A DNA stretch of 59,407 nt. It comes from Flavobacteriaceae bacterium. GTDB taxonomy: Bacteria; Bacteroidota; Bacteroidia; Flavobacteriales; Flavobacteriaceae. Positions 39,500 to 49,267 of the stretch are shown piece by piece (position 1 is the stretch's first letter; the number at the start of each line of letters is the position of its first letter). The notes under the pieces are model-generated. The model was not told the DNA's origin, made no database searches, and saw nothing but the letters and a program-made list of their open reading frames with translations. The stretch spans positions 1 to 59,407 of the forward strand of contig JALWUJ010000053.1 in assembly GCA_027080135.1 (NCBI GenBank), in the 5' to 3' direction. The position numbers and the translations under genes are program-made.

Positions 39500-39700
39500 A
39501 TCTTTTTATTTTTATAATCTATAATTGAGAGTGCAAATTTACGAATTCCTTATGAGAATTTAATAAAAAGAAGATATTTGTCTGTTCGATTGCAATCGAG
39601 AACAAAATAGCAATAAATAGGTTGATTATTTCGGCACTTCGACTGTGCTTCGGCTTCGCTCAGCAACCACGATCAATGTGACATAAAGTAAAACTAAGTT

Positions 39701-40234
39701 CTAGCCAATAAACCTAGGATCCGTTTCCATCACCGTTCCGCAATTATCACACGTTCGCAGTTCTTCTGAAGTATAAAAAGTTTTAAAATGAGGTTGAAAA
39801 TCTTTTTCGACATCTTGAAGCTCAAAATACACTTCATATAATTTATGGTTGCAATTATCACAAAACCACATGAGTCCATCTTTTAGGTTTTTTCCTTTTC
39901 TTACTCTTTCTACCACCAAACCAATAGAACCTTCGCTTCTTCCAGGAGAATGAGGTGTGTTGGCAGGCAACAAAAACATATCGCCCGGACCGAGTTTCAT
40001 TTCTCGTTTTTTACCATTTTCTTGAATGTTAACTTGAATGTTTCCTTCTAATTGGTAGAATAATTCTTCGGTTTCATTAAAATGATAATCTTTACGAGCG
40101 TTAGGCCCAGCGACAATCATTACAATATAGTCTTCCGATTGAACATATAAGTTTTTGTTTGCAACAGGAGGTTTTAATAAATCTCTGTTATCTTCAATCC
40201 ACTTATTTAAATTAAAAGGTTTTGCAATAGCCAT
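39701..40234 (-). CDS. haaO: 3-hydroxyanthranilate 3,4-dioxygenase
   Basis: ARKDYHFNETEELFYQLEGNIQVNIQENGKKREMKLGPGDMFLLPANTPHSP; C-terminal CDNC...CDNC. Confidence 0.9.
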   Translation of the reverse strand: MAIAKPFNLNKWIEDNRDLLKPPVANKNLYVQSEDYIVMIVAGPNARKDYHFNETEELFYQLEGNIQVNIQENGKKREMKLGPGDMFLLPANTPHSPGRSEGSIGLVVERVRKGKNLKDGLMWFCDNCNHKLYEVYFELQDVEKDFQPHFKTFYTSEELRTCDNCGTVMETDPRFIG

Positions 40235-40300
40235 AGCCGTATTTTTATTTTCGTTAAGGTATAAAAATACGGCAAATTTGCTTTATTCTAAAAAGTAATT

Positions 40301-40804
40301 TTATTTACTATAAAAAAGTTGTGTAAAAAAATAGGTTCCATTATCGTTTGCAATAATACCAAAACCAGAATGAGTGTAATTTCCTTCGATGATTGCTAAA
40401 TGTGTAGGGCTGTTTAACCAAGCATTTACAACCGCTTCAGCAGATGTATAACCGTTGGCAACATTTTCTCCAACACGAACAGCTCCTCTGTCTTTTAGAC
40501 CTTCAGAACGAACATTAAAATAGTCATGATTAATTTCATTTACTTCAATCATATATTTTGTATGATCTACTGCATAAGCCGAAGCGTATTGTTGGTCTCT
40601 TTTAATTTCTGAAAGACCAACAGAAACTCTATGTTCATTAATAAGTACGAGAATTTCGTCGGCAATTTCCCAATTGGTTTCTTGGGCTAAATTTAAATCG
40701 ATTGAATAGTTTGCTTCTTGTGTAGTTTCAATTTCATCTTTTGAACAAGATGTAAATAGTACCATAAATGCCAAAGCAAGTAGGCTAAGTTTATAAGTTT
40801 TCAT
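40301..40804 (-). CDS. CAP (SCP/PR1) domain lipoprotein
   Basis: FTSCSKDEIE lipobox; VGENVANGYTSAEAVVNAWLNSPTHLAIIEGNYTHSGFG. Confidence 0.88.
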   Translation of the reverse strand: MKTYKLSLLALAFMVLFTSCSKDEIETTQEANYSIDLNLAQETNWEIADEILVLINEHRVSVGLSEIKRDQQYASAYAVDHTKYMIEVNEINHDYFNVRSEGLKDRGAVRVGENVANGYTSAEAVVNAWLNSPTHLAIIEGNYTHSGFGIIANDNGTYFFTQLFYSK

Positions 40805-41008
40805 TTTGCGGGGACATCAAATTTGGGGCTTGATGTTGAGTCAAATGTAAGAAAAAAAACTCAATTACCAACACTTTATCCTTTTTTATGTGTCGTTTGT
40901 CGATGTTTTGGTTTGATTTAAATGTTTTTTCTTACAAACAAATCTTTTGAATGCTTCGGAATACGTGGCTTTTTCGATTATCTTAGCTTTTTATAAAAAT
41001 ATTTTGAC

Positions 41009-42061
41009 ATGAAACAAATTTTAACACTTTTAATCGGGTTTTTTGTACTTTTAAGCTGTAAAAATGATAATATTTCAATATCAGAAACGTCAATTTCTTC
41101 TAAAACAGTTTCAAAAAAGGAACAAAATTTCGGAATTGTCATTCACGGAGGTGCAGGTACTATTCTGAAAAAAAACATGACCGATTCCTTAGAAAACGCC
41201 TATAAAGAAAAATTAAAAGAGGCCATTACTACAGGTCATACTATTTTAAAAAATGGTGGAACTTCTATTGAAGCTATAACAGCAACTATTAATATCATGG
41301 AAGATTCACCTTTATTTAACTCTGGAAAAGGTTCGGTTTTTACTCACGAAGAAACCAACGAGTTGGATGCTTCTATTATGGATGGAGCTACATTAAACGC
41401 TGGAGCTGTGGCAGGAGTTACACATATTAAAAACCCAATTAATCTTGCTTTGGAAGTTATGAATAATTCACCTCACGTACTGTTAGCTGGAGCTGGAGCC
41501 GAAGAATTTGCTAGACAACAAGGTTTTGAAATGATGGATCCTTCGTATTTCTATACCGAAAAAAGATTTCAATCCCTTCAGAAAGTAAAAGAAAAAGAAA
41601 AACAGAATAAAAGCGTTTCGTTTGAAGATCCGTTTATAAAAGATTCGAAATTTGGAACAGTTGGTTGTGTGGCTTTAGATCAACACGGAAATTTAGCCGC
41701 AGGAACCTCAACAGGAGGAATGACCAACAAACGTTGGAACCGTATTGGAGATTCGCCCATCATCGGAGCGGGAACTTATGCCAACAATGCTACTTGTGCA
41801 GTTTCATCAACCGGTTGGGGAGAATATTTTATTAGAGCAATGGTAGCACACGATATTTCGGCGATGATGGAATATAAAGGAATTACATTACAAGAAGCCG
41901 CAAAAGAAGTTATACAAAACAAAGTTCCTGCTTTGGGTGGTGACGGCGGAATTGTAGCTATCGACAAAAACGGAAACATCGCCATGGAATTTAACACCGC
42001 CGGAATGTACCGTGCTCATATGAATGCTGAAGGGGAATTAACTATTAAAATTTATAAGTAA
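41009..42061 (+). CDS. Isoaspartyl peptidase/L-asparaginase (Ntn hydrolase)
   Basis: GIVIHGGAGTILKK; KFGTVGCVALDQHGNLAAGTSTGGMTNKRWNRIGDSPIIGAGTYAN. Confidence 0.94.
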   Translation: MKQILTLLIGFFVLLSCKNDNISISETSISSKTVSKKEQNFGIVIHGGAGTILKKNMTDSLENAYKEKLKEAITTGHTILKNGGTSIEAITATINIMEDSPLFNSGKGSVFTHEETNELDASIMDGATLNAGAVAGVTHIKNPINLALEVMNNSPHVLLAGAGAEEFARQQGFEMMDPSYFYTEKRFQSLQKVKEKEKQNKSVSFEDPFIKDSKFGTVGCVALDQHGNLAAGTSTGGMTNKRWNRIGDSPIIGAGTYANNATCAVSSTGWGEYFIRAMVAHDISAMMEYKGITLQEAAKEVIQNKVPALGGDGGIVAIDKNGNIAMEFNTAGMYRAHMNAEGELTIKIYK

Positions 42062-42065
42062 TCTT

Positions 42066-42368
42066 ATGAAACCATACTACACAGTAATTTTCACTTCACT
42101 CCTTTCTGAAAACACAAAAGGATATTACGAAATGGCATCAAAAATGGAAACACTCGCCAAACAACAATCTGGTTTTTTAGGAATTGAATCTGCTCGTGAA
42201 ACTATTGGTATTACAGTAAGTTATTGGGAAAGTTTAGATGCCATTAAAAATTGGCAAACTAATATAGAACATTTGGAAGCTCAAAATATCGGAAAAAATA
42301 AATGGTATCAATGGTATAAAGTTAGAATTTGTAAAGTGGAACGGGAATATGAATTTTTTAAAGAATAA
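42066..42368 (+). CDS. Antibiotic biosynthesis monooxygenase-like (ABM) protein
   Basis: YYTVIFTSLLSENTKGYYEMASKMETLAKQQSGFLGIESAR. Confidence 0.82.
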   Translation: MKPYYTVIFTSLLSENTKGYYEMASKMETLAKQQSGFLGIESARETIGITVSYWESLDAIKNWQTNIEHLEAQNIGKNKWYQWYKVRICKVEREYEFFKE

Positions 42369-42372
42369 TTAA

Positions 42373-42831
42373 ATGAAAATTAAACATATTGAACCTTATT
42401 CGACTATAAAGGTTATTTTTTTAATAATATTAGTTTTTGTTATTTCTTTCTTCCTTTATCATGGAGTATTAGCTAGCCTTATTCTTGTTGCTTTTATTTT
42501 TCCTCTTTTACTTCGAGTTGGTTTAGAAATAGATTTAAAAAGAAAAAAATATCGGAAAATAGTATCCTTTTTGGGAATTAATATTGGTATTTGGAGACCT
42601 CTTCCAAAAATTGAATATGTCTCTGTTTTTAAAACAATAAAAAGTAGCAGAATAAGATCTCGAACTGCAGAGACAACACATGGTTTTATTGTTTATAAAG
42701 TGAATCTTTTTTATTTTCATAACAAACACTTAGAAATATATATTTCAGATGAAAAAGAAGATGCTTTTAAGCTAGCAATTAAAATTTCCAAATCGTTGAA
42801 TATTGAGTTTTTTGATGCTACAAAAAAATAA
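42373..42831 (+). CDS. Hypothetical membrane protein
   Basis: Two N-terminal TM segments. Confidence 0.6.
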   Translation: MKIKHIEPYSTIKVIFLIILVFVISFFLYHGVLASLILVAFIFPLLLRVGLEIDLKRKKYRKIVSFLGINIGIWRPLPKIEYVSVFKTIKSSRIRSRTAETTHGFIVYKVNLFYFHNKHLEIYISDEKEDAFKLAIKISKSLNIEFFDATKK

Positions 42832-43105
42832 CCTTTCTGTTAAACTCTTCACAAACAACAAATCACAAACAACAAACTCATAATTAAAACCGTTAAACAC
42901 AAAATCCATCCTTCCAAAAAAAGCTAAAAAACGAACTATTTAATTTGTTTTTAGTAAAAAAAGTGCAATATTTTAATTTTTGGCTCAATAATTGCCTGTT
43001 TTAACAAAATTCCAATTTTGTAATATTTTAATAAAATCACCCTTTTGTAGTACCGTTGTTTTACTCTTTTTTAATACCTTTAATGACCTTTAAAACCATC
43101 AATTT

Positions 43106-46100
43106 ATGAAAATTTTCTTTCGCATTTTTCCTGTTCTTTTTACACTTATTTTTTTTTCTTGCAACAACAAATCAGATTATTCTGAAACAGATAACTTATT
43201 TAAATTCAAAGATTACATTTCTTACAACACCTACGGAAAAAACTCCATTGGAAATTCCATTCGTGTTGAATTAGCAAAACCCTTAGAACAATACGAAAGT
43301 ACACAAGAAATCCCTTCAGAATATCTCAAAATTTCACCCGACACCAAAGGTAGATTACTCATAGAAAACGGAAATATTTTAATCTTTCTACCCGAGAAAA
43401 AACTAATTCCAGATACCGAATATACTGTAACCGTTTTTTTAGATAAGCTCTATGATGATGTAGAAAGAGGGTTTGAATCTTACACGTTTTCCTTTAAAAC
43501 CATCACAGCAAATTTTAAATTGAATTTAGGCGAATTGCAATCCACTTCCAAAGAATGGCAATACATTACAGGTGTTTTGGAGGTTTCAGATTTTATTACT
43601 TCTGAAAAAGCAAGGAAATTAATTACAGTTGAACAAGAAGAAAACAAAAACATTCATATTAATTGGACTTCCAATAATTCGGAAGCAAAGTTTTTCGATT
43701 TTAAAATTGATAGCATACATCGTAAAATTGAAGATTCTAAAATCAAAGTAAGCTGGAACGGAAAAGCCATAAAAGCAGATAATAAAGGAGAAGAAGAAAT
43801 TACCATTCCCGGTCAAAATAACTTTACGGTGGTCGATGTAAAAAGCGTAATTTCTCCTCAAGCATCGCTTTCTATTAATTTTTCAGATCCCATTAAAGAA
43901 AACCAAAATTTTGAAGGGTTAGTAGTTATTGAAAACACTAGCAACCTCCTTTACGAAGTGGATGGCAACGTTTTACACGTATATCCACAAAATAGAATTG
44001 TAGGCGAAGTGAACGTAACCATTTTCAACGGAATTAAAAACACAAGCGACTATTCATTAAAAAAAGAATTTTCCGAACTCATCTCTTTCGAACAAATAAA
44101 ACCTGGAGTCCGACTGCTTTCTAAAGGGGTAATTTTACCTAATTCTAGCAGCAATCCCTTTTATTTTGAAGCGGTTAATTTAAAATCGGTAGATGTACGG
44201 GTTATCAAAATTTTTCAAGATAATATGCTTCAGTTTTTGCAATCTTCAGACTTTGACGATCGTAATTTTTACGACCTAAAAAGAGTGGGAAGACGAATTG
44301 TAAAAAAAACTATTCAGCTTGACCAAACCAATACCAACAATGGTGTTTGGAAAGCTCATGCTCTAAATTTATCCAAACTTTTTAAAGCAGATCCGGGAGC
44401 TTTATACCGTATCGAAATCAGTTTTAAAAGAGAATATACTTCCTACGATTGTTCGTTTGCTTCAGAAGAAAATACTTCTGAAGAGAATGAAAGTTTTGAA
44501 GATGATTATTACTACGAAGATGATTCGGAAAGTGATAATTTAGACGAAGACGAACGAGAAGAACGCTATTGGGACAACGAGCTCTATAGCTGGCGGAAAT
44601 ATCGTTACAACTGGGAACAGCAGGACAATCCTTGCCACGATGCTTACTATAGCGAAGACCGATTTGCCAAAGCCAATATCATTGGTTCAGATTTGGGTTT
44701 AATTGTGAAAAAAAGCGAAAATAACGCCTATCATTTTATCGCAAGTAACCTGCTAACTACCAATCCAGAAAGTGAAGTTGTTATAAAACTTTATAATTTT
44801 CAACAACAATTAGTAGGTTCTACAACAACCGATTTTAAAGGTTTTTCACTTTACGATAGCGACAAAAAAATTGCATTTGCCGTTGCTCAAAAAGGAAATA
44901 ATTACGCCTATGTAAAACTAGATGATGGCAATGCACTTTCGTTGAGTAATTTTGATGTTTCAGGAAAAAAATTACAAAAAGGACTTAAAGGATTTATTTA
45001 TACCGAAAGAGGTGTTTACCGTCCTGGAGATAATATTCACCTAACTTTCGTTCTTAATGACCAAGCAAATAAACTTCCAAAAAACCATCCGGTTAAATTA
45101 GAAGTAACCGATGCTCGGGGAAAATTAGTACAGCGTACCGTAAAAAATGAAAGTGTAGATGGCTTTTATTATTTTCCTATCGCAACCAAAACAAAAGCTC
45201 CCACTGGAAACTGGCGAGCAACTATCTCGGTAGGTGGAGTAAAGTTTACCAAAAATTTAAAAGTGGCTACCATTAAGCCCAATCGTCTTAAATTAAAACT
45301 CAATTTTAATGATGAAATCCTAAATGCAAGCAAGCCTATTAAAGGTTCGGCTTCTGCTTTATGGCTTCACGGTGCTGTGGCTAGAAATTTAAAAATAGCG
45401 ATGGATGTTACTTTACGTTCAACAACTACCGCCTTTAAAAAATATCCAAATTATATTTTTAACGACCCTATTCGTTCTTTTGATAAGGTAGAAATTCCCA
45501 TTTTAGGAGGTGAAAATAACAGTAACTTTCTTTCTTACGACGGAAAAATAAATTTCTCTAAAAAACTAGATATTGGCGATAAAGCTCCAGGAATGTTAAA
45601 AGCTACTTTTTTAACCAAAGTTTTTGAAGGTGGCGGTGATTTTTCCATCGATGTATTTTCAAAAAACGTAGCTCCTTACACACATTTTGTAGGTTTAAAA
45701 GCTCCTGAAACGGAACGTTACGGATCCTACGATACCGATACAGATGTTCAATTTAATGTAGCTACAGTAGATGCTCAAGGAAATGCAAGCGGAAACCGAA
45801 AATTAGAAGTAAAAGTATTTAAAATTGAATGGCGTTGGTGGTGGAACCGTGGTTACGACAACCTTTCACGTTACGAAAACGCTACGGTTCACCGTCCTGT
45901 AAGTCAATTTGAAATTACGACTAAAAGCAACGGAAAAGCTTCGTTTAATGTGAATATTCCCAACGAAGAAGGCGGTCGTTATTTGGTTCGGGTAATCGAT
46001 AAAAAATCGGGACACGCCACCGGAAAAGTAGCCTACTTTTATCAAGATTGGTGGAAAACTCCTACCGATGGAAATTCGGAAAGTGCAAAAATGTTGGTGT

Positions 46101-48706
46101 TTTCGGCAGATAAAGAAACCTATCAAGTAGGCGAAAAAGCCATCATTACTTTTCCTTCTGCAAGCGAAGGGCGTGCGTTAATTAGTGTTGAAAATGGAAC
46201 CGAAGTTCTTTCCAATGAATGGGCAGTAACCAAAAAAGGCGAAACCAAAGTAAGCATTCCTATTACCGAAGAAATGGCTCCCAATGTATTTGTAAATATT
46301 TCATTGCTTCAACCTCACGAACAAACAAAAAACGATTTGCCTATTCGATTGTACGGAGTAATTCCGTTGTTAGTTGAAAACCCTTCCACTCAATTACATC
46401 CAGTTTTAAAAATGCCCGATGTTTTAAAACCAGAAGAAAATTTTACGGTGGAAGTTTCCGAAGAAAACAACAAAACAATGACCTACACCATTGCAGTAGT
46501 AGATGAAGGTTTATTAGATTTAACTCGTTTTGAAACTCCAAAAATTCACGATGCCTTCTACTCAAAAGAAGCTTTGGGAGTAAAAACTTTCGATATCTAC
46601 GATTTAGTCATCGGAGCTTATTCGGGGTCTGTGGACAATATTTACGCCATTGGTGGTGGCGATGAAGCGGCTGGAGCCAAAAACCGAAAAGCAGATCGTT
46701 TTAAGCCCGTAGTTACATTTTTAGGTCCCTTTCATTTAAGAAAAGGAAAAACCGATAAACACGAAATTAAAATGCCCAACTATATTGGTTCGGTAAGAAC
46801 CATGGTGATTGCTGGTGAAAACAAAAATTCTGCCTACGGAAAAACAGAAAAAACAACTCCCGTTCGTAAACCTTTAATGGTTTTGGCATCGTTACCTCGT
46901 AAACTTTCTCCTGGTGAAAAAGTAACCTTGCCCGTAACTGTTTTTGCGATGGAAAACAAGATAAAAAAAGCAACTATTTCTGTAAAAACAGGCAAAGGAT
47001 TAAAAGCTATTAATGGAACTTCAAAAACCATTACTTTTTCTGAAATTGGAGAAAAAATAGTGAATTTTGAATTTGATGTATTAGCTACACCCTTCGACTC
47101 CGCTCAGGGAACGCAAAAGTTTCAAACTATTGAAGTTTTAGTTTCAGGAAATGGAGAAAAAGCGAGTTATAAAGTTGAAATAGATGTGGTCAACCCAAAC
47201 CCTATTTCTCAAAAAACCACTCCATATACTTTATCCGAAAACGCTTCAAAAACCATTAATTTTGAAACCTTTGGCGTGGCAGGAACCAATGGTGCTATGT
47301 TGGAAATTTCAACCTTACCTCCGATGAATTTCGGGAAAAGAATGGAATATTTAATTCGTTATCCTCACGGTTGTGTAGAGCAAACTACATCGTCTGTTTT
47401 CCCTCAATTATTTTTGGATGATATTTTCGATATCACTTTCGATAAGAAAAAAGAAATTGAAAAAAACATAAAAGCAGCCATTGTTAAATTAGGAGATTTT
47501 CAGACCACAAACGGCGGACTTTCGTACTGGCAAGGAGAATCTTCTGCCGACGAATGGGGAACAAATTATGCAGGACATTTTATGTTGGAAGCTAAGAAAA
47601 AAGGCTATGCCTTGCCTATTTCATTTTTAAGCAATTGGTTGCGATATCAGCAAATTACAGCACGTCAGTGGAGAAATAGCAATACGCAATACAATTCGAG
47701 CTTAACACAAGCCTATCGCTTATACACATTGGCTTTAGCAGGAAAACCCGAATTGGCAGCCATGAACCGTTTGCGAGAATCCAAGCATTTAAGTAATGAT
47801 GCCAAATGGCGATTGGCAGCAGCTTATGCTTTAGTAGGAAAAAAGAATTTTGCACAAGAAATAACTCAGACCGCAAACATTAATTTTGCTCCAAGAGATT
47901 ACGATTATTTTACCTACGGTTCGGCTTTCAGAAATAAAGCGATGGCATTAGAAACCATGGTGGCTTTAGGAGATTCTAAGCAGCGAGATATGGCAATTTC
48001 GGTAGCAAAAGATTTGTCTTCGCAACATTGGTATAGCACTCAAGAAACATCTTATGCATTGTTAGCAATGGCGAAAATGGTGTTGAAAAATGGAGGTAAA
48101 TCGATGGATGTTTCTTTTGTTCAAAACAAAAAAACAACCAACATAAAAACCGACAGAGCTGTTGCCCAACGAGAACTTTCGTTTGTGGAAGGAAATAACT
48201 CCATAGAAATTACCAACAAAAAAGAAAATGTGGTCTTTGTAAGTCTTTCTCAAAAAGGAAAACTTCCTCTAGGAAAAGAACTTACCGATAGTAAAAATCT
48301 TTCAGTAAAAACCAACTTTAAAGATGCCTCTGGAAAGTCCTTAAATATTTCAAACTTACGTCAAGGAACCGAAATTACAGCCCAAATTACAGTAACCAAC
48401 CTTTCCAATAATTGGGTTGGAAATGTGGCACTTTCACAAATATTCCCCAGTGGTTGGGAAATTGTAAACACCAGTTTTACAGACTTGGAAGGCAATGCTG
48501 ATGAAAAAGCTCGTTATAAAGATATTCGTGATGATCGTGTGAATTTCTATTTTGATATTTCAGCAAGAAAATCCAAAACTTTTACGGTAAAATTAAACGC
48601 TTCCTATCTTGGAAATTACTATCTGCCAGGAGCACAAACCGAAGCGATGTACGACAACAACTATTATGCTCGTAATAAAGGACAATGGATTTCGGTTAAG
48701 AAATAA
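43106..48706 (+). CDS. yfhM: Alpha-2-macroglobulin family lipoprotein
   Basis: MG domains; GVYRPGDNIHLTFVLND; YPHGCVEQTTSSVFPQL. Confidence 0.92.
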   Translation: MKIFFRIFPVLFTLIFFSCNNKSDYSETDNLFKFKDYISYNTYGKNSIGNSIRVELAKPLEQYESTQEIPSEYLKISPDTKGRLLIENGNILIFLPEKKLIPDTEYTVTVFLDKLYDDVERGFESYTFSFKTITANFKLNLGELQSTSKEWQYITGVLEVSDFITSEKARKLITVEQEENKNIHINWTSNNSEAKFFDFKIDSIHRKIEDSKIKVSWNGKAIKADNKGEEEITIPGQNNFTVVDVKSVISPQASLSINFSDPIKENQNFEGLVVIENTSNLLYEVDGNVLHVYPQNRIVGEVNVTIFNGIKNTSDYSLKKEFSELISFEQIKPGVRLLSKGVILPNSSSNPFYFEAVNLKSVDVRVIKIFQDNMLQFLQSSDFDDRNFYDLKRVGRRIVKKTIQLDQTNTNNGVWKAHALNLSKLFKADPGALYRIEISFKREYTSYDCSFASEENTSEENESFEDDYYYEDDSESDNLDEDEREERYWDNELYSWRKYRYNWEQQDNPCHDAYYSEDRFAKANIIGSDLGLIVKKSENNAYHFIASNLLTTNPESEVVIKLYNFQQQLVGSTTTDFKGFSLYDSDKKIAFAVAQKGNNYAYVKLDDGNALSLSNFDVSGKKLQKGLKGFIYTERGVYRPGDNIHLTFVLNDQANKLPKNHPVKLEVTDARGKLVQRTVKNESVDGFYYFPIATKTKAPTGNWRATISVGGVKFTKNLKVATIKPNRLKLKLNFNDEILNASKPIKGSASALWLHGAVARNLKIAMDVTLRSTTTAFKKYPNYIFNDPIRSFDKVEIPILGGENNSNFLSYDGKINFSKKLDIGDKAPGMLKATFLTKVFEGGGDFSIDVFSKNVAPYTHFVGLKAPETERYGSYDTDTDVQFNVATVDAQGNASGNRKLEVKVFKIEWRWWWNRGYDNLSRYENATVHRPVSQFEITTKSNGKASFNVNIPNEEGGRYLVRVIDKKSGHATGKVAYFYQDWWKTPTDGNSESAKMLVFSADKETYQVGEKAIITFPSASEGRALISVENGTEVLSNEWAVTKKGETKVSIPITEEMAPNVFVNISLLQPHEQTKNDLPIRLYGVIPLLVENPSTQLHPVLKMPDVLKPEENFTVEVSEENNKTMTYTIAVVDEGLLDLTRFETPKIHDAFYSKEALGVKTFDIYDLVIGAYSGSVDNIYAIGGGDEAAGAKNRKADRFKPVVTFLGPFHLRKGKTDKHEIKMPNYIGSVRTMVIAGENKNSAYGKTEKTTPVRKPLMVLASLPRKLSPGEKVTLPVTVFAMENKIKKATISVKTGKGLKAINGTSKTITFSEIGEKIVNFEFDVLATPFDSAQGTQKFQTIEVLVSGNGEKASYKVEIDVVNPNPISQKTTPYTLSENASKTINFETFGVAGTNGAMLEISTLPPMNFGKRMEYLIRYPHGCVEQTTSSVFPQLFLDDIFDITFDKKKEIEKNIKAAIVKLGDFQTTNGGLSYWQGESSADEWGTNYAGHFMLEAKKKGYALPISFLSNWLRYQQITARQWRNSNTQYNSSLTQAYRLYTLALAGKPELAAMNRLRESKHLSNDAKWRLAAAYALVGKKNFAQEITQTANINFAPRDYDYFTYGSAFRNKAMALETMVALGDSKQRDMAISVAKDLSSQHWYSTQETSYALLAMAKMVLKNGGKSMDVSFVQNKKTTNIKTDRAVAQRELSFVEGNNSIEITNKKENVVFVSLSQKGKLPLGKELTDSKNLSVKTNFKDASGKSLNISNLRQGTEITAQITVTNLSNNWVGNVALSQIFPSGWEIVNTSFTDLEGNADEKARYKDIRDDRVNFYFDISARKSKTFTVKLNASYLGNYYLPGAQTEAMYDNNYYARNKGQWISVKK
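47089..47115. repeat. REP-like repeat inside alpha-2-macroglobulin CDS
   Basis: cccttcgactccgctcagggaac encodes PFDSAQGT. Confidence 0.65.
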
Positions 48707-48763
48707 TTTTTTACCATTAAGGAATTAAGTTTTTCTTAATGGTGAAACTAATAAAATTAAATA

Positions 48764-49168
48764 ATGACAAAAAAAGAAGTAACCCAAATGTCCTACGATA
48801 TTGTTGGTTGTGCCATAAAAGTACATCAAGAATTAGGTCCAGGTTTGTTGGAATCTATTTATGAAAGATGTCTTAAATACGAATTAGAATTAAATGGTTT
48901 TGAAGTCATTCAACAACAAAAAATTCCCGTAAAATATAGAGGAAAAGAAATGGATGTTGATTTAAGATTAGACTTATTAATTAACGACACCATTATAGTT
49001 GAGTTAAAGGCTATTGAAAATATTCTCCCCGTTCACGAAGCTCAATTATTAACTTATATGAAGCTATTAAAGAAGCCTCAAGGACTGTTAATTAATTTTT
49101 ATACAGATAAAATTACAAAAACAATGAAGCCTTTTGTGAATGAGTATTTTGAAAATTTAGAGGATTAA
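48764..49168 (+). CDS. GxxExxY protein
   Basis: VIGCAIKVHQELGPGLLESIYERCLKYELELNGFEVIQQQKIPVKYRG-type family. Confidence 0.93.
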   Translation: MTKKEVTQMSYDIVGCAIKVHQELGPGLLESIYERCLKYELELNGFEVIQQQKIPVKYRGKEMDVDLRLDLLINDTIIVELKAIENILPVHEAQLLTYMKLLKKPQGLLINFYTDKITKTMKPFVNEYFENLED

Positions 49169-49210
49169 AAATAGTTAACCATTAAGAAATTAAGAGTCTT
49201 TTCTTAATGC

Positions 49211-49267
49211 CTTAATGGTAAAAAAAGTCAAGGAAATAATAACGTAATTATCTTAATGGTAAAAAAA
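49211..49267 (+). repeat. 16-nt direct repeat spanning pbpC start
   Basis: cttaatggtaaaaaaa at 49211-49226 and 49252-49267. Confidence 0.6.
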
